Shown piece by piece: positions 1 through 9,800 of a stretch of DNA of 57,422 bases. Position 1 is the stretch's first letter, and the number at the start of each line of letters is the position of its first letter. The notes below the pieces were generated by a model. That model had not been told where the DNA came from, searched no databases, and worked only from the letters and a program-made list of their open reading frames with translations. Location of the stretch: the NCBI GenBank assembly GCA_022763105.1, contig JALEGK010000075.1, positions 1 through 57,422 on the forward strand, written 5' to 3'. The translations under genes were made by a program, and so were the position numbers. This DNA comes from Rickettsiales bacterium (GTDB lineage: Bacteria > Pseudomonadota > Alphaproteobacteria > Rickettsiales > UBA3002).

Positions 1-1
1 A

Positions 2-86
2 TGGTACGGGTGAGAGGACTTGAACCTCCACGCCTCGCGGCACTAGAACCTAAATCTAGCGTGTCTACCAATTCCACCACACCCGC
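2..86 (-). tRNA. tRNA-Leu (anticodon UAG)
   Basis: The minus strand folds into an 85-nt class II tRNA. The acceptor stem GCGGGTG pairs with CACCCGT, with one G-U pair at the end, and is followed by A73 and an encoded CCA. The anticodon stem CTAGA/TCTAG encloses a TTTAGGT loop giving UAG, and the T arm contains GGTTCAAGTCC. The long variable arm (TGCCGCGAGGCG) is typical of leucine tRNA. It reads CUA/CUG codons. Confidence 0.96.
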
Positions 87-102
87 ACATTTAGGAAAGC
101 GC

Positions 103-131
103 GTTATACGCACATATAACGGCTTTTGCAA
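103..131 (-). promoter_or_regulatory. Promoter of tRNA-Leu
   Basis: The minus strand carries TTGCAA (131-126), a 17-nt spacer and TATAAC (108-103), ending about 17 nt before the tRNA 5' end. The -10 lies inside a perfect inverted repeat (CGTTATA-N6-TATAACG, 102-121), which could also act as a weak terminator for the gene upstream. Called from sequence only. Confidence 0.6.
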
Positions 132-152
132 GTAAGATTATGAAAAGGTGGT

Positions 153-1148
153 TTAACGGCCCTGAGCTTCGCTTTGGCCTTGGCCTTGAGCGACCTTGAT
201 GCCTTGTAGCAGATTATCGGCAGCGCTAGCATTGCTCAGATCCACATTATCGGCGATGACACCTGCAGCTTTAAGCTGAGTTCCAACGGCTTTAGCAAGT
301 GAGCCTAGATCAACATGTTGGTCTTTCGCCTTAGGGTCCAATTGTTTAACAAAATCTGATTTGCCATCAGGCTTCTTACCCGGGCCATCATTATCTCGAT
401 GCAGAAAATTAGATATTTTAAGCCTGTCTGCGTCTCCCCATTGCCATTGCGGATTCTTTCTAAGCTCGCCCTCCATATAGCTTTTGATCGCTTTACCGGC
501 ATCTCCGGTAACATAACGTCCTTCACCTATTTCTAAGCCCAAACCTTTCAATGCGTCGTGGTCATTCTTGGCTTTACCATCCATTAAAGCAGTGGCTAGT
601 TTCAGTGCATCGGCACCTTTCACTGGTGGTATTTTGTCACCTGCAGGAGCGCCCGCCAAAGCGGTAGCATCTTTTTCGCCTTCAGTGGTCGCGGCCTTAA
701 TTCCCTTTTCTTTTATCTGTCCCGGCTGAATGGTTGCTTTACCGGGGTCTCTAATATCGCCATCAATCAGACCAGACGATTTCATCTGCTCAATGAATTT
801 GAGATTATCCTCAACATATTTTCTAAGATCTTCCTCTTTGGCATCTTTACCCGGAGGCGGGCCTTCCAGTTCGCCGTCTACCACGCCATTGGCTTTGGCG
901 GCTACCATCAAATCGATCATCGCGCGGTAGCCAGCAGCCTTATCAGCGCCTTGATCAAACTGTAGCGTCGCAATTTCTTTTCTCTCCGCGCCGCCCTGAT
1001 CCTGTACCATTCGCGTGCCAATCGATACGCTCTTGATGCCTTCAAGTGCAGCTAGGGTGGAGGGGTTCAGGGTTTGGGCGAGATACTCTTTCGCAGTGGC
1101 AGCGTTGCCTTTTGTCTTATCATATTCGGCTGTTTCTAATGCTACCAT
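153..1148 (-). CDS. Hypothetical 331-aa hydrophilic protein
   Basis: I do not recognise this protein. It has 331 residues, no signal peptide and no membrane segment, and is rich in Ala, Gly, Lys and Asp, with predicted helices joined by Gly/Pro-rich linkers. In composition and style (short helical blocks, a GLGLEIGEGRYV beta-like stretch near residue 203, a low-complexity Gln/Gly tail GQGQSEAQGR) it resembles the 732-aa and 3226-aa proteins upstream, but I see no firm homology. The start is ATG with AAGG 7 nt upstream. A hairpin at 1274-1305 separates it from the next gene and it has its own promoter candidate, so it is probably a single-gene unit. It may be a member of the same accessory set as its neighbours. 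Confidence 0.8.
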   Translation of the reverse strand: MVALETAEYDKTKGNAATAKEYLAQTLNPSTLAALEGIKSVSIGTRMVQDQGGAERKEIATLQFDQGADKAAGYRAMIDLMVAAKANGVVDGELEGPPPGKDAKEEDLRKYVEDNLKFIEQMKSSGLIDGDIRDPGKATIQPGQIKEKGIKAATTEGEKDATALAGAPAGDKIPPVKGADALKLATALMDGKAKNDHDALKGLGLEIGEGRYVTGDAGKAIKSYMEGELRKNPQWQWGDADRLKISNFLHRDNDGPGKKPDGKSDFVKQLDPKAKDQHVDLGSLAKAVGTQLKAAGVIADNVDLSNASAADNLLQGIKVAQGQGQSEAQGR

Positions 1149-1184
1149 CCCGTTGCCTTGCTAATTAGAATTTTAGTTCTATTT

Positions 1185-1214
1185 AGTGTAGCCGCATAAG
1201 GTTAATGTTGTCTT
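1185..1214 (-). promoter_or_regulatory. Promoter candidate for the 331-aa gene
   Basis: Minus strand AAGACA (1214-1209), 18-nt spacer, TACACT (1190-1185), about 37 nt upstream of the ATG at 1148. No Pho- or CtrA-type repeat is visible here, unlike the neighbouring genes. Confidence 0.4.
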
Positions 1215-1273
1215 AATTTTGAGGATTTTAAGATTAATAAATGGAATAAAAAAATAATGTGATTCAAATAATT

Positions 1274-1305
1274 AGGCTGCCTCTCATGGGGGTAAGAGAC
1301 AGCCT
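1274..1305 (-). terminator. Hairpin terminator after the 732-aa gene
   Basis: AGGCTG (1274-1279) pairs with CAGCCT (1300-1305), extended by CTCT/AGAG inside the stem with a G-rich loop. On the minus strand it follows the stop at 1331 by about 25 nt. The tract after it is AATTATTT rather than a clean U run, so termination may be partial. Confidence 0.55.
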
Positions 1306-1330
1306 TCTTATTGACATAAAGTCGTGAAGT

Positions 1331-3529
1331 TTATCGTGTTGCGCCAGCGTCTTTCTTCGCTTGAGCCACTGCTTTCTTCGCTTCGGCACTGGCGGCATTC
1401 GCTTCTGCGGTCAATTTCTGGGTAGGCGCATCACCTTTTTCTTCCCAGTTGCGGATAGCCTTCGGGTCACTGAAATATTTATCCGCTACCGTCTTGAAAT
1501 AGGCAGCTTCCTCCTTAGAGATACCAATTTTACCGTCCGAGATAACGGTGCCATCTTTTGCTTTAACTTCTTCACCTTTGGCCACCATTTTAGCCAATAA
1601 TGTGTTCAAATGTTTCTCAGCCATCGCACCGATTTTTGCGTCGATATATTCTTTGCCTTCTATCATTGCGCGCGGCTGGCCTGCGGTGGTTTCCCCTGGC
1701 TTAATGCCGTAATATTTATTGTATGCGCCGGCATCATCATGCTTTTTACCGTTGCGGAACAGATCAATCAGCGCCACGGCCTGATCGGTACGATCCAAGC
1801 GTTTACCTATCGTATCTTTATCATCAATCGCCGCGCCAATACCTTCAGCGAACTTCTTAGGGTCAATCTTATCTAGGCCCCAACGGTCTTTGGTTGTTTT
1901 TTCGGTTTCTACAAATGGTGTGGCTTTACCATCCGCGCCAATCTGACCAATACCACGGTCCGTAATTGCCTTAAGGTCCAGTTTACCATCGGCACCGAGT
2001 AGGGCAGGCTTGCCAGCTTCAGACTTAGTGAGTAGCTCGCGATGGGTATTGATATAGTCCTGAAACTTTGCGGGATCAGTGGGAATGTCTTTTAATTCTG
2101 CCTTTGGGTCTGCCTGACGGCGCGTAGCAGTAATCAAATCAACCAGTGCTTTCTGGTGAGTCGCCAGATCCGTATCTTTCAGCGCTTTGCCTTCTTTATC
2201 GGTAACGGTCATTTTGTCTTTATCGACTTTGTACAAGACACCAGATGCAGGCTGACCAGCAATGGTCGCGGCATTATCTTTGTCAATATGCGCTTCATTA
2301 AATGTCTGAATGCGCTGCACAGCACCTTTGAGTGGTCCTTCTTGCAGCGTCTTCAGGTCTTTACCTTGCCAGTTTTTCAGATCAGATTCGATTTGGTTGC
2401 GCGCAGCATAAACATCTGCTGCAGTCAGATTAGTACCTTTTGCACCCAGCTCCTTTAGGCGGTGGCCCATCTCATTCATAATAAGGGCGTGCTTGGCAGG
2501 ATCCAAATCAATCTTTGCATCACCAAACGTTTGACCTGCTTTAGACTCAATTTTACCCAAATCTCCAGCCAGTTCTTGTAGCAGTGCCGGTGCAATTTTT
2601 TTAGATGCTTCTGGGAATTTAGCAGATAAATCAGCAACAGTTTTGCCTGCCTGCTCTTTCATTAACGTGCCAAGTTCGGTTTGTTTTGTGCGTAAATCTT
2701 GTAAAGAAAGCTTACCGTCATTGACCTGCGTTGCCAGCTCGTTTAACTGTCGTGCAAGTTCGGCTCTGATAATATCAGCCTTTGCAGGATCACTCAGATC
2801 AAAGGTAGACCCGCCTAGCTTCTGATCCGCTTTAGGTTCTAGTGCATAGATTTCTTTTTTAAGATCATTAAAACCTAAAATGGAACCTGATTTATGAAGT
2901 GGTCCGCCTGATTTTGTTAAATTCTCTAATGTCATGCCAGCCCATTTGGTAGCATCTGCTTGCAACTGATCACGAAATTTGGTCAGCTCTGCAGGGTCGA
3001 CAGCTTTGCCCGTCCTGGCAAAAGTATCGAGTCTTGCTAGCATTTCCTGTTGAATAACGCCAAGGCGGTCTTCAGGGATTTTGAGCTCTGTACTGCCAGC
3101 CAGTTTAAGTCCGTCACCAGCTTTCAGGTTTTCTATTGCATCCCAAGTATCTCTATATGGTTTGATCTTGGTCAGGGCTTCTTTCATGGCGGTATTGAAG
3201 GTCACTTCGCTGTTATCAGCTTCGAATTTCAGCATGGCATTTACATCGCGGAAATGTACGGCAGCTAATTCAGAAAATGACTTTTTGCCACCACTGCTAA
3301 GAGTGACTTGAGTATTCGCCAGCTTATCGCCTGTGATAAGGCTTAAATCAATGGCCTTATCATCTTTCAGAGTTTTTGCATGATCTAACAATAGTTTTGC
3401 CTGATCTGGTTGACCATTTAAAAGCGCTACTGCGAATTGATGTTGAAAATACGCGTTTCTTTCGGCTGCTTTAGCGAGAGTTGACAGCTTCTCAATCGAT
3501 ACGTCCGCTAATGTCTTTGGTTTAGCCAT
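1331..3529 (-). CDS. 732-aa helical protein with three internal ~100-aa repeats
   Basis: Function unknown. I chose the ATG at 3529 (protein starts MAKPKTLADVS) because AAGG lies 6 nt upstream and the longer frame would overlap the 47-aa gene. Three tandem copies of a roughly 100-residue helical unit span about residues 135-430. Each opens with a (K/D)-x-(G)-x-x-(L/I)-(D/P) block (LAGSTELKIPEDR, LGGSTFDLSDPAK, FGDAKIDLDPAKH), followed by two amphipathic helices with an EM/EL..RL motif and ending in a leucine-rich helix. The C-terminal part is Lys/Asp-rich and ends in an Ala/Lys helix. No signal peptide, membrane segment or catalytic motif is visible. It sits 4 nt after the 47-aa membrane-peptide gene, so both are probably transcribed from the Pho-type promoter at 3738-3783. 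Possible roles are a scaffold, structural protein or effector; none can be chosen from sequence. Confidence 0.85.
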   Translation of the reverse strand: MAKPKTLADVSIEKLSTLAKAAERNAYFQHQFAVALLNGQPDQAKLLLDHAKTLKDDKAIDLSLITGDKLANTQVTLSSGGKKSFSELAAVHFRDVNAMLKFEADNSEVTFNTAMKEALTKIKPYRDTWDAIENLKAGDGLKLAGSTELKIPEDRLGVIQQEMLARLDTFARTGKAVDPAELTKFRDQLQADATKWAGMTLENLTKSGGPLHKSGSILGFNDLKKEIYALEPKADQKLGGSTFDLSDPAKADIIRAELARQLNELATQVNDGKLSLQDLRTKQTELGTLMKEQAGKTVADLSAKFPEASKKIAPALLQELAGDLGKIESKAGQTFGDAKIDLDPAKHALIMNEMGHRLKELGAKGTNLTAADVYAARNQIESDLKNWQGKDLKTLQEGPLKGAVQRIQTFNEAHIDKDNAATIAGQPASGVLYKVDKDKMTVTDKEGKALKDTDLATHQKALVDLITATRRQADPKAELKDIPTDPAKFQDYINTHRELLTKSEAGKPALLGADGKLDLKAITDRGIGQIGADGKATPFVETEKTTKDRWGLDKIDPKKFAEGIGAAIDDKDTIGKRLDRTDQAVALIDLFRNGKKHDDAGAYNKYYGIKPGETTAGQPRAMIEGKEYIDAKIGAMAEKHLNTLLAKMVAKGEEVKAKDGTVISDGKIGISKEEAAYFKTVADKYFSDPKAIRNWEEKGDAPTQKLTAEANAASAEAKKAVAQAKKDAGATR

Positions 3530-3533
3530 AACC

Positions 3534-3677
3534 TTATCCCCCAAATGCACCTTGTAGTGCAAAAATATTCATTGTTAACCAAGCAGTCAGACCCAGTAAC
3601 AGGAGCGGCATGCGCGCATCAATGCGGTATGTAACAGTATGATATTGATTGGAAATTCGCTGATCGGCGACCTTCAT
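3534..3677 (-). CDS. 47-aa single-span membrane peptide
   Basis: A short gene of 47 codons on the minus strand. AGGAG lies about 7 nt before its ATG, and its stop is only 4 nt before the start of the 732-aa gene. The first 22 residues are polar and basic (MKVADQRISNQY...). Residues 23-43 form one hydrophobic span with the core LLLLGLTAWLTMNIFAL, so the peptide should insert in the inner membrane. The combination of a strong ribosome-binding site, tight spacing to the following gene and a Pho-type promoter upstream supports it being real. Function unknown; it may anchor or chaperone the downstream protein, or it may be a translational leader. Confidence 0.6.
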   Translation of the reverse strand: MKVADQRISNQYHTVTYRIDARMPLLLLGLTAWLTMNIFALQGAFGG

Positions 3678-3699
3678 ATACCTGCTCCTAAATCAAAAT

Positions 3700-3717
3700 G
3701 CCCTCTTTTTACGGGGC
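3700..3717. terminator. Probable bidirectional terminator
   Basis: GCCC (3700-3703) pairs with GGGC (3714-3717) around a 10-nt loop, with TTTTT after it on the plus strand and an A-rich 5' flank and ATTTT 3' flank on the minus strand. It lies between the -10 at 3738 and the 47-aa gene, so on the minus strand it would sit in the 5' leader and could act as an attenuator. The stem is short. Confidence 0.35.
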
Positions 3718-3737
3718 TTTTTAAACTTCACGTACTT

Positions 3738-3783
3738 ATTATAGCCAATAAGGGCTTAACGCTGCGTGAAGCTTTTGTGACAA
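3738..3783 (-). promoter_or_regulatory. Pho-box-like promoter before the 47-aa/732-aa genes
   Basis: On the minus strand TTGTCAC (3783-3777) and GCTTCAC (3772-3766) are separated by AAAA. A weaker third unit, CGTTAAG (3761-3755), keeps the 11-bp period. Then come 11 nt and a perfect TATAAT (3743-3738). This is the layout of PhoB-dependent promoters: direct 7-bp repeats related to CTGTCAT replacing the -35. An inverted CTTCACG/CGTGAAG pair also flanks the -10 region. Confidence 0.55.
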
Positions 3784-3835
3784 TTACCTAAAATGCTATC
3801 TATTATGGGGTGACTCGTGCTTTCAGATCAGCCCA

Positions 3836-6800
3836 TTAGCCTCCTAGCACGGCGTCACGATCCTTACCGCCAGTCCTTTTAGCTAGATCATCTTCAGTAG
3901 CATGAGCTTGAGGGATAGCGGTATCTCTATCAACTGCAGCCACATCATCCCATTGGCCGGCGACATTCTTCTTAAGCAGTTTGGCCGCCTCTTTGAACTG
4001 AGGATCTTTAACCGCTATTAGGTCGCCAACATCCACTACTCCATCTTTAAGCGCTTCTTCGGCTTTTTCTTTGAGCATCTTGACGTTCTTCACATATTGT
4101 TCTTCAGTCATGAAGTCGTCTTTTCCATAACTCATAATTTTGGCTTTTTCTGCTGGTTCCATTTTAATACCCAAAGCTTCGTATTTAGCCATTAGGTCTT
4201 GGAGGGCTTTGGCATCATTAGCGCCTTTACCATCATCCAGAATCATGGATGTTTCAATATGAGCGGCTAGCGTAGCCATATTTTCATCAAGCTCTGTTTT
4301 GACGCCTGCACGTGCTGCGTCTATGGCGGCTTTATCAGATGGCTTGGTTAGGTCAAGGCCGGCAATCTTACGATATTCAGCATTCTCCTGAATCGTACCT
4401 TCATGACCTAATTTACCAAGTTCATCTTTAAGTAGTACCATCTGTGCTTGAACGGCTTTGGCAATATCAGCGTCATCCGGCAGGCGTGCTGCGCCCGCAT
4501 CGGTCTTGAAATTACCGACGTTTTTAAGGTAAGCCTCAACACCTTGGCGTAATTTATCGTGAATGGCAGGGTGTACCTTATCCAGTGTAGGCAAGTGCTC
4601 ATCCAGAAGCTTCAGCGCATCAGCTTTCAATTTGCCAGCCTCTTCCAGAATCTTATCTTCTGCGATAGTAACGGCTGGTGGCGTTTCTGGCTTAAGCGCA
4701 ATAGTACCGGCTTTACGGTCAACGATAATAGTGCCTGCTTTAAATTCAGTATCCTTACCACCAACGGTAGCTAGATCAGGATCACCATCTTTCAGTAGAG
4801 TCTCAATACGTTCTCTTAGCGGGTTGTCTTTTTGTAAGCCAATCGTATGTGCTTTCAAGAATTCTGCATTGGTTAATCCTTCCTTAGCCAGCAATGTTTC
4901 GCGTGCAGCTGTAGCTGCTTTAGTCATCATATATTCAAACTCTGGTTGAGTGATGCGAACTGTTCCAGCTCGATCATCTTTTAGGATTTTTGGACCCAGC
5001 GTTTCAATTTCTTTTAGCGCGGCCTGCATTGCTTCGTTGTAATGCTCTAGCTTAGGTATATTACGTTTTGGGCCTTCCACAGTAATTTTGCCGAAATGTT
5101 CTTCCGGGAAGAAGCGTGAGTATTTACCCGAGCCATCCGTATCATAAAGCAAACGTTTAGCATCTACGTATTGACGTGTCTTATCTCCACCCAGGGCAGT
5201 TACCGTATCTATTTCTTTTGTTAATGCGGCTTTATCCATAGCTGCTTTAATCGAAGCTACATCAAGCAGCGTGCCATCGGAATTGGTGAGTCGGACTGGT
5301 TGATGCTCTGGACTCTTCTTAAACTCGATGACACCATTGTCAGTTGCGCCCGTTAGCGTAACAGAGCTATCTTTAAGCTCCAGATCTACACCTGCAGCTT
5401 TTAGCTGGTCAATAGTAGCGGTTCTAAGTAAATTCTGAATAGCCAGTGCGGTATTCGTACCTTCCGGTGCTTTGTCGGTCGCCCATGTGGTGGCCAAGGT
5501 TTTGTAAGCGCTATCAGGGCCTTTAGCTGCGGTTGTATGGACTGCTTCAATCGCTTTTTCACGTGCCGCACCCATATAGCCCTTTAATCTTACAGGATCC
5601 ATTTCATTAGGCGTTGCGCCGTTAATATGGCTCTTAAATGCTTCTAGGGCGGCAGTATGTAATGGCGTGTCTAATTTAGGGAATGTTTCAGCAAATTTAA
5701 TGCCGCCCGCGCCATCATTAAGCGTGTATTTACCTGCTGTCAGGAAGTCTTCCGCATTATCCACTAAACGTTGTTTGCGTGCAGAGATTTCGGCATATAC
5801 AGCTAAGCTTGCTAGGCTCTCGGCAATGGTTTTGTCGTCACCAAGTGTCGCAACACTACCATTCTCTCGCTTGTAGGTGATCACACCTTTTTCATCGAGC
5901 GTCAATGTACCTTTGGTCAGGTCGATATTGGCTTTTTTCAGTGCTTCAGGATCAGCACTCAACAGCTCTTTCGCATTTGTATGACGTTTGTCAGTATCAG
6001 GCTGTGTCAGCATGGTATGCGCCAGCACATGAGCAGGAATTTTGCTGCCAGAGAGCTGTGTTGTAAGCTCTTTCAGACCTTTTTTCGCGGCCTGTTGCGC
6101 ACCGTCTGGGGCATCGGCAAATTCACCATCTTTCGCAACGGCTGCTTTTGCAATTCCAAGATTGGTTGCTAACTGGTCTTTCAGTGCTGCATGATCACGA
6201 ATAACCGGATCAACCAGCTTATTAAATTCCGCCTCTACTTGCGCATCTTTACCTGTTGCCGGAGCGGCGGTTAAGGTGGTAAGGAATGCCTGACGTTTAT
6301 CAGGTGAGTCGACTTCAGGAACAGGCTGACCATTTGCGGTTAGTACACCCTCTTCGTTAATAGCAAATTGTGTCTCAGTCAGCTTACCTTTCAATGCAGA
6401 GTCATTCAGCAATTGCACTGCTCGCACACTTGCCAGTTCTGCTGCTTTTTTAACACCTTCATCCTCAGCATTTTCTATTAAGCGATGGGCCTGAAGCGTC
6501 ACTTGAAGCAAGCCATCACGACCTTTGTCAGGCACCACACTCGCATCAGAAATAGGCGGCCATTTAGAAGCTCTTCCGGCCAAATTGTCACGATAATGAT
6601 TAAGGTCGAATGTAGCAGGGACGTCACCGACGATTTTTTCGGCCTGACCTCGAGACACTAGCTCCTGCAAACGATCGGCATCACCGGTTGTTGTCAATCG
6701 GTCAAACTCATTAGGCCAGCGTGTTCTGTAGGCGATTGCAGCTTGCTCACTTATATGCTTCTTATAATCAAAACCAGAGGTGCCAAACTTCGCCTCCGCA

Positions 6801-9800
6801 TCTTTAATCGATGCCGCGAAGTTAGATAATACAGCGCCTGATCTAATATAAGGAATAGCTACTTTGCTGCCGTCATCGGCAACATACTGCAGACCGACCC
6901 TTTCTGCTTGTACGATTCTGCCTTTGCTCAAATCAAAGCCCAGAGTTGCAGCATGGTTTGGTTGGTCCAGTAACGCTGCGGCAGTGCGCGCTTGTTCTTT
7001 AGCCTGAGTGCCATCTTTCCCGTTATTAACGAGGACTAAATGGGCCAGCATATCCTTAGAAGGAGCGCCTGCTAAATTTGGGTTGTCGGCAACATAAGCT
7101 TTGACTGCTTTACCAACAAGTTGCTCTGCATTACTTGCCACATATTGGCTCAGCCCTATCTCTGGAAGTGTTTTCAACTCATTATCGAGCACGGCTTTAA
7201 TGCGATCTTCGCCAAGGCGTTTAAGTACGGTTGCGCTGGCCTCAGCGCTAAGTTCTTGGCCATTGATTTTGAGCTTACCTTCTTGCAATTGCTTAATCAG
7301 CGCGGCTTGTGCCTGTTCTTTAAAGGCAGCCAATGTGTCAATGCCCAGACCCGCCACAAATGTCTCTGGCGTCACGTCTCCTTTAAACGCAGGAACTTCT
7401 TTGTCGCCCATATACAGCTTGCCATCTTTAACGCTAAATTTCTGAGCACCAATGGCAGTGGTAACGGCTGAATCGGTTGATGTTAATAATGCCTGCGCAC
7501 GCTCACGAATCGCATCAAACTGCTCTTTGGTAGGCACGCCTTCACCAGGTTTTAGAGGGTCATCTGCATATCGTTTGCCATAAATGGCAGAGGCAATCAG
7601 GCCGGCACGTCCATCCAATGGTTGCAGCGGATGCTTGGTTAAATCAGAATATCTACCATAGGTAACATCCAGCACAGCAGCCACTTGGCCCATATCGAAA
7701 CTTGTCCGCCCATTAGGCACAGCAGCGTCGATCTTTTTGGCATATTCAGGCCCTAAAGTATCAGCCCATAACTCTCTATCCGATTTGGATAGTAGTGCAC
7801 TATGCTTGTGTGGCCCTTCAACAAAGCTTTGTTTAGCAAGCGCCAACAAATCTTGTTGGTATTTGGTTTTATCATAGCCGTTACCAGCCTCAAATTTCTC
7901 TTTGATCGCGACAATGGAAGCCAAATGACCATCAGAGAAAATTTCAGGGATTTCGACGCCATTATAATGCAGTTCATTTCCTACAACGGCCATTCTATTT
8001 TCACCATCTAGTTCAATCCCTAGTTTTGCAGTTAATTCTGGGTTGCGAAGCAGATGAATCGTGTCACGTTCATGTGTCATCATATTTGCACCTGCACTAG
8101 AGGTCAGGAACATATGGGCTAAAACTTCGCGGTTAGTGCCGAATGTAGTAATGTCTTTTGCACCATGCTTTTCGGTATATTTCTCACGCATCTGTCGTAA
8201 TAGACCAGTGCTTCTAGGTCCGCGTTCATCGTTTTCCGTGTTTAATACAATGTCTTCTCTCATCCATGTCTTAAGGTCTGCCGGAAGTGGGTTTAGATCT
8301 TTGGTGGCCGCAGCAACAATCTCTTTCAATGTCTCGTCACCAACAAGCCCTAATATATCTTTTGCGCTAGCTTCATTATTTCGACCAACATCCCAGCCAA
8401 AATTGTCGCCATAGGTTGACTTTAATTCTGCAAGTACAGATGCATTGAATACTTCTCTCGTTGTATCAATGGCGGTCATATCAGCCTTTAAAGGAAACGC
8501 TTCTAGCTTGGTACTTGCGGCTGCAAGCAGGAAGGTTTTGCCATTCTCACCAGGATCGGTATAGCGAATGGCGCCATCTGGCTGTACGTCAAATTTACCC
8601 TCTTTTACATTAAATCCAGCTTCTATTAGCTCAGCAGCTTTCTGTTGCAGCAAGAATTGCAGATTTGCTTGCGCCGTGTCTTTTGCAGGATCGCCATGGC
8701 TCATCCTGGTGGCAGGCAGGCTCTTCAGATATGCCGTTGCCAGTGCTTCTTTTTCAGAACCTTGCAGCGCTTTAATGGCTTCTGTTCGAATCGCACCAAA
8801 GACATTACCTTCTTGCATAATGTCCGCTTTTGCTTTGCCATCAGCTAAAGTTGTGGCATGTTTTTGTGCGGCTTCAAACGCACCTTTTAGGGCTGGGTCT
8901 GCTTTCAGCGCATCAGGGAATACCACATTGCCGTTTGTAACAGCTAAATATGCCTTAATAGCCGTTTGAGATGCAAAGTTTGGAATCGACTTGCCGTCTT
9001 GCTCGAATTGATTGTTGTTAACTACCAATGCTTTGTTAGGATCTAAACCTAAGCGTGTTAGATAGCCCGGCCCTTCAGCGCCCAGCAAGAGAGCTCCGGT
9101 CTTTGTAATAGCACCGCCAGCCATACCAATGGTGGCTCTCACTTCATCATTTCTCTCAACGATTGCTGCAATTATACTATTGCGACCAAGATCAGAGGTT
9201 TCAGCGCGCAGTGCGTGTGCGGCATTCTGATTTGCCATCATGATGACCGTATCTTGTGCATCTGTGTCCGTCGCTATTGTGCCGTATGATTTAGGGTTGA
9301 CTTTGCCAGTATTAAAATCTGCTTTAAGAGCGGTTTTAACCGCTTCTCGCGCTTTTAATCGGTCAGCTTCTGGTAAATGATCATAAGCAGGAATACGAGC
9401 GATCGTAGCAGCAAGTGCTGCTTCCTTAGGGTCCATCGTAGGCTCTGTTGCTTTGACGTTTGCTGCAAGCCATGCCGCTGCACCACCTGCGCCAAGCGTC
9501 ACGTCCGCGCCATCGAATTTCAGCTTATTGGTTTCAAAACTAAATGCTTTTGCTGCATCCAGCTTAGCGAACGCTGCGTGATCAAGCTTCAATAGTGCTG
9601 CGGCTCTGTCTTTCACGCCTTCATCTGTTGCAACCAGCGTTGCATAAGCCAATTGCGCCGCATGGGTATTCACCGTTTTGAATTGATTGGCGAGTGCATT
9701 CGTCACGCTCAAACCTGACTCTTCCGGTGCGCCTACATAGTCGATACGCGCCTGATCAATTGCTGCTTGTAAACGAGTATCCTTCGGATCGAATCGTGTC

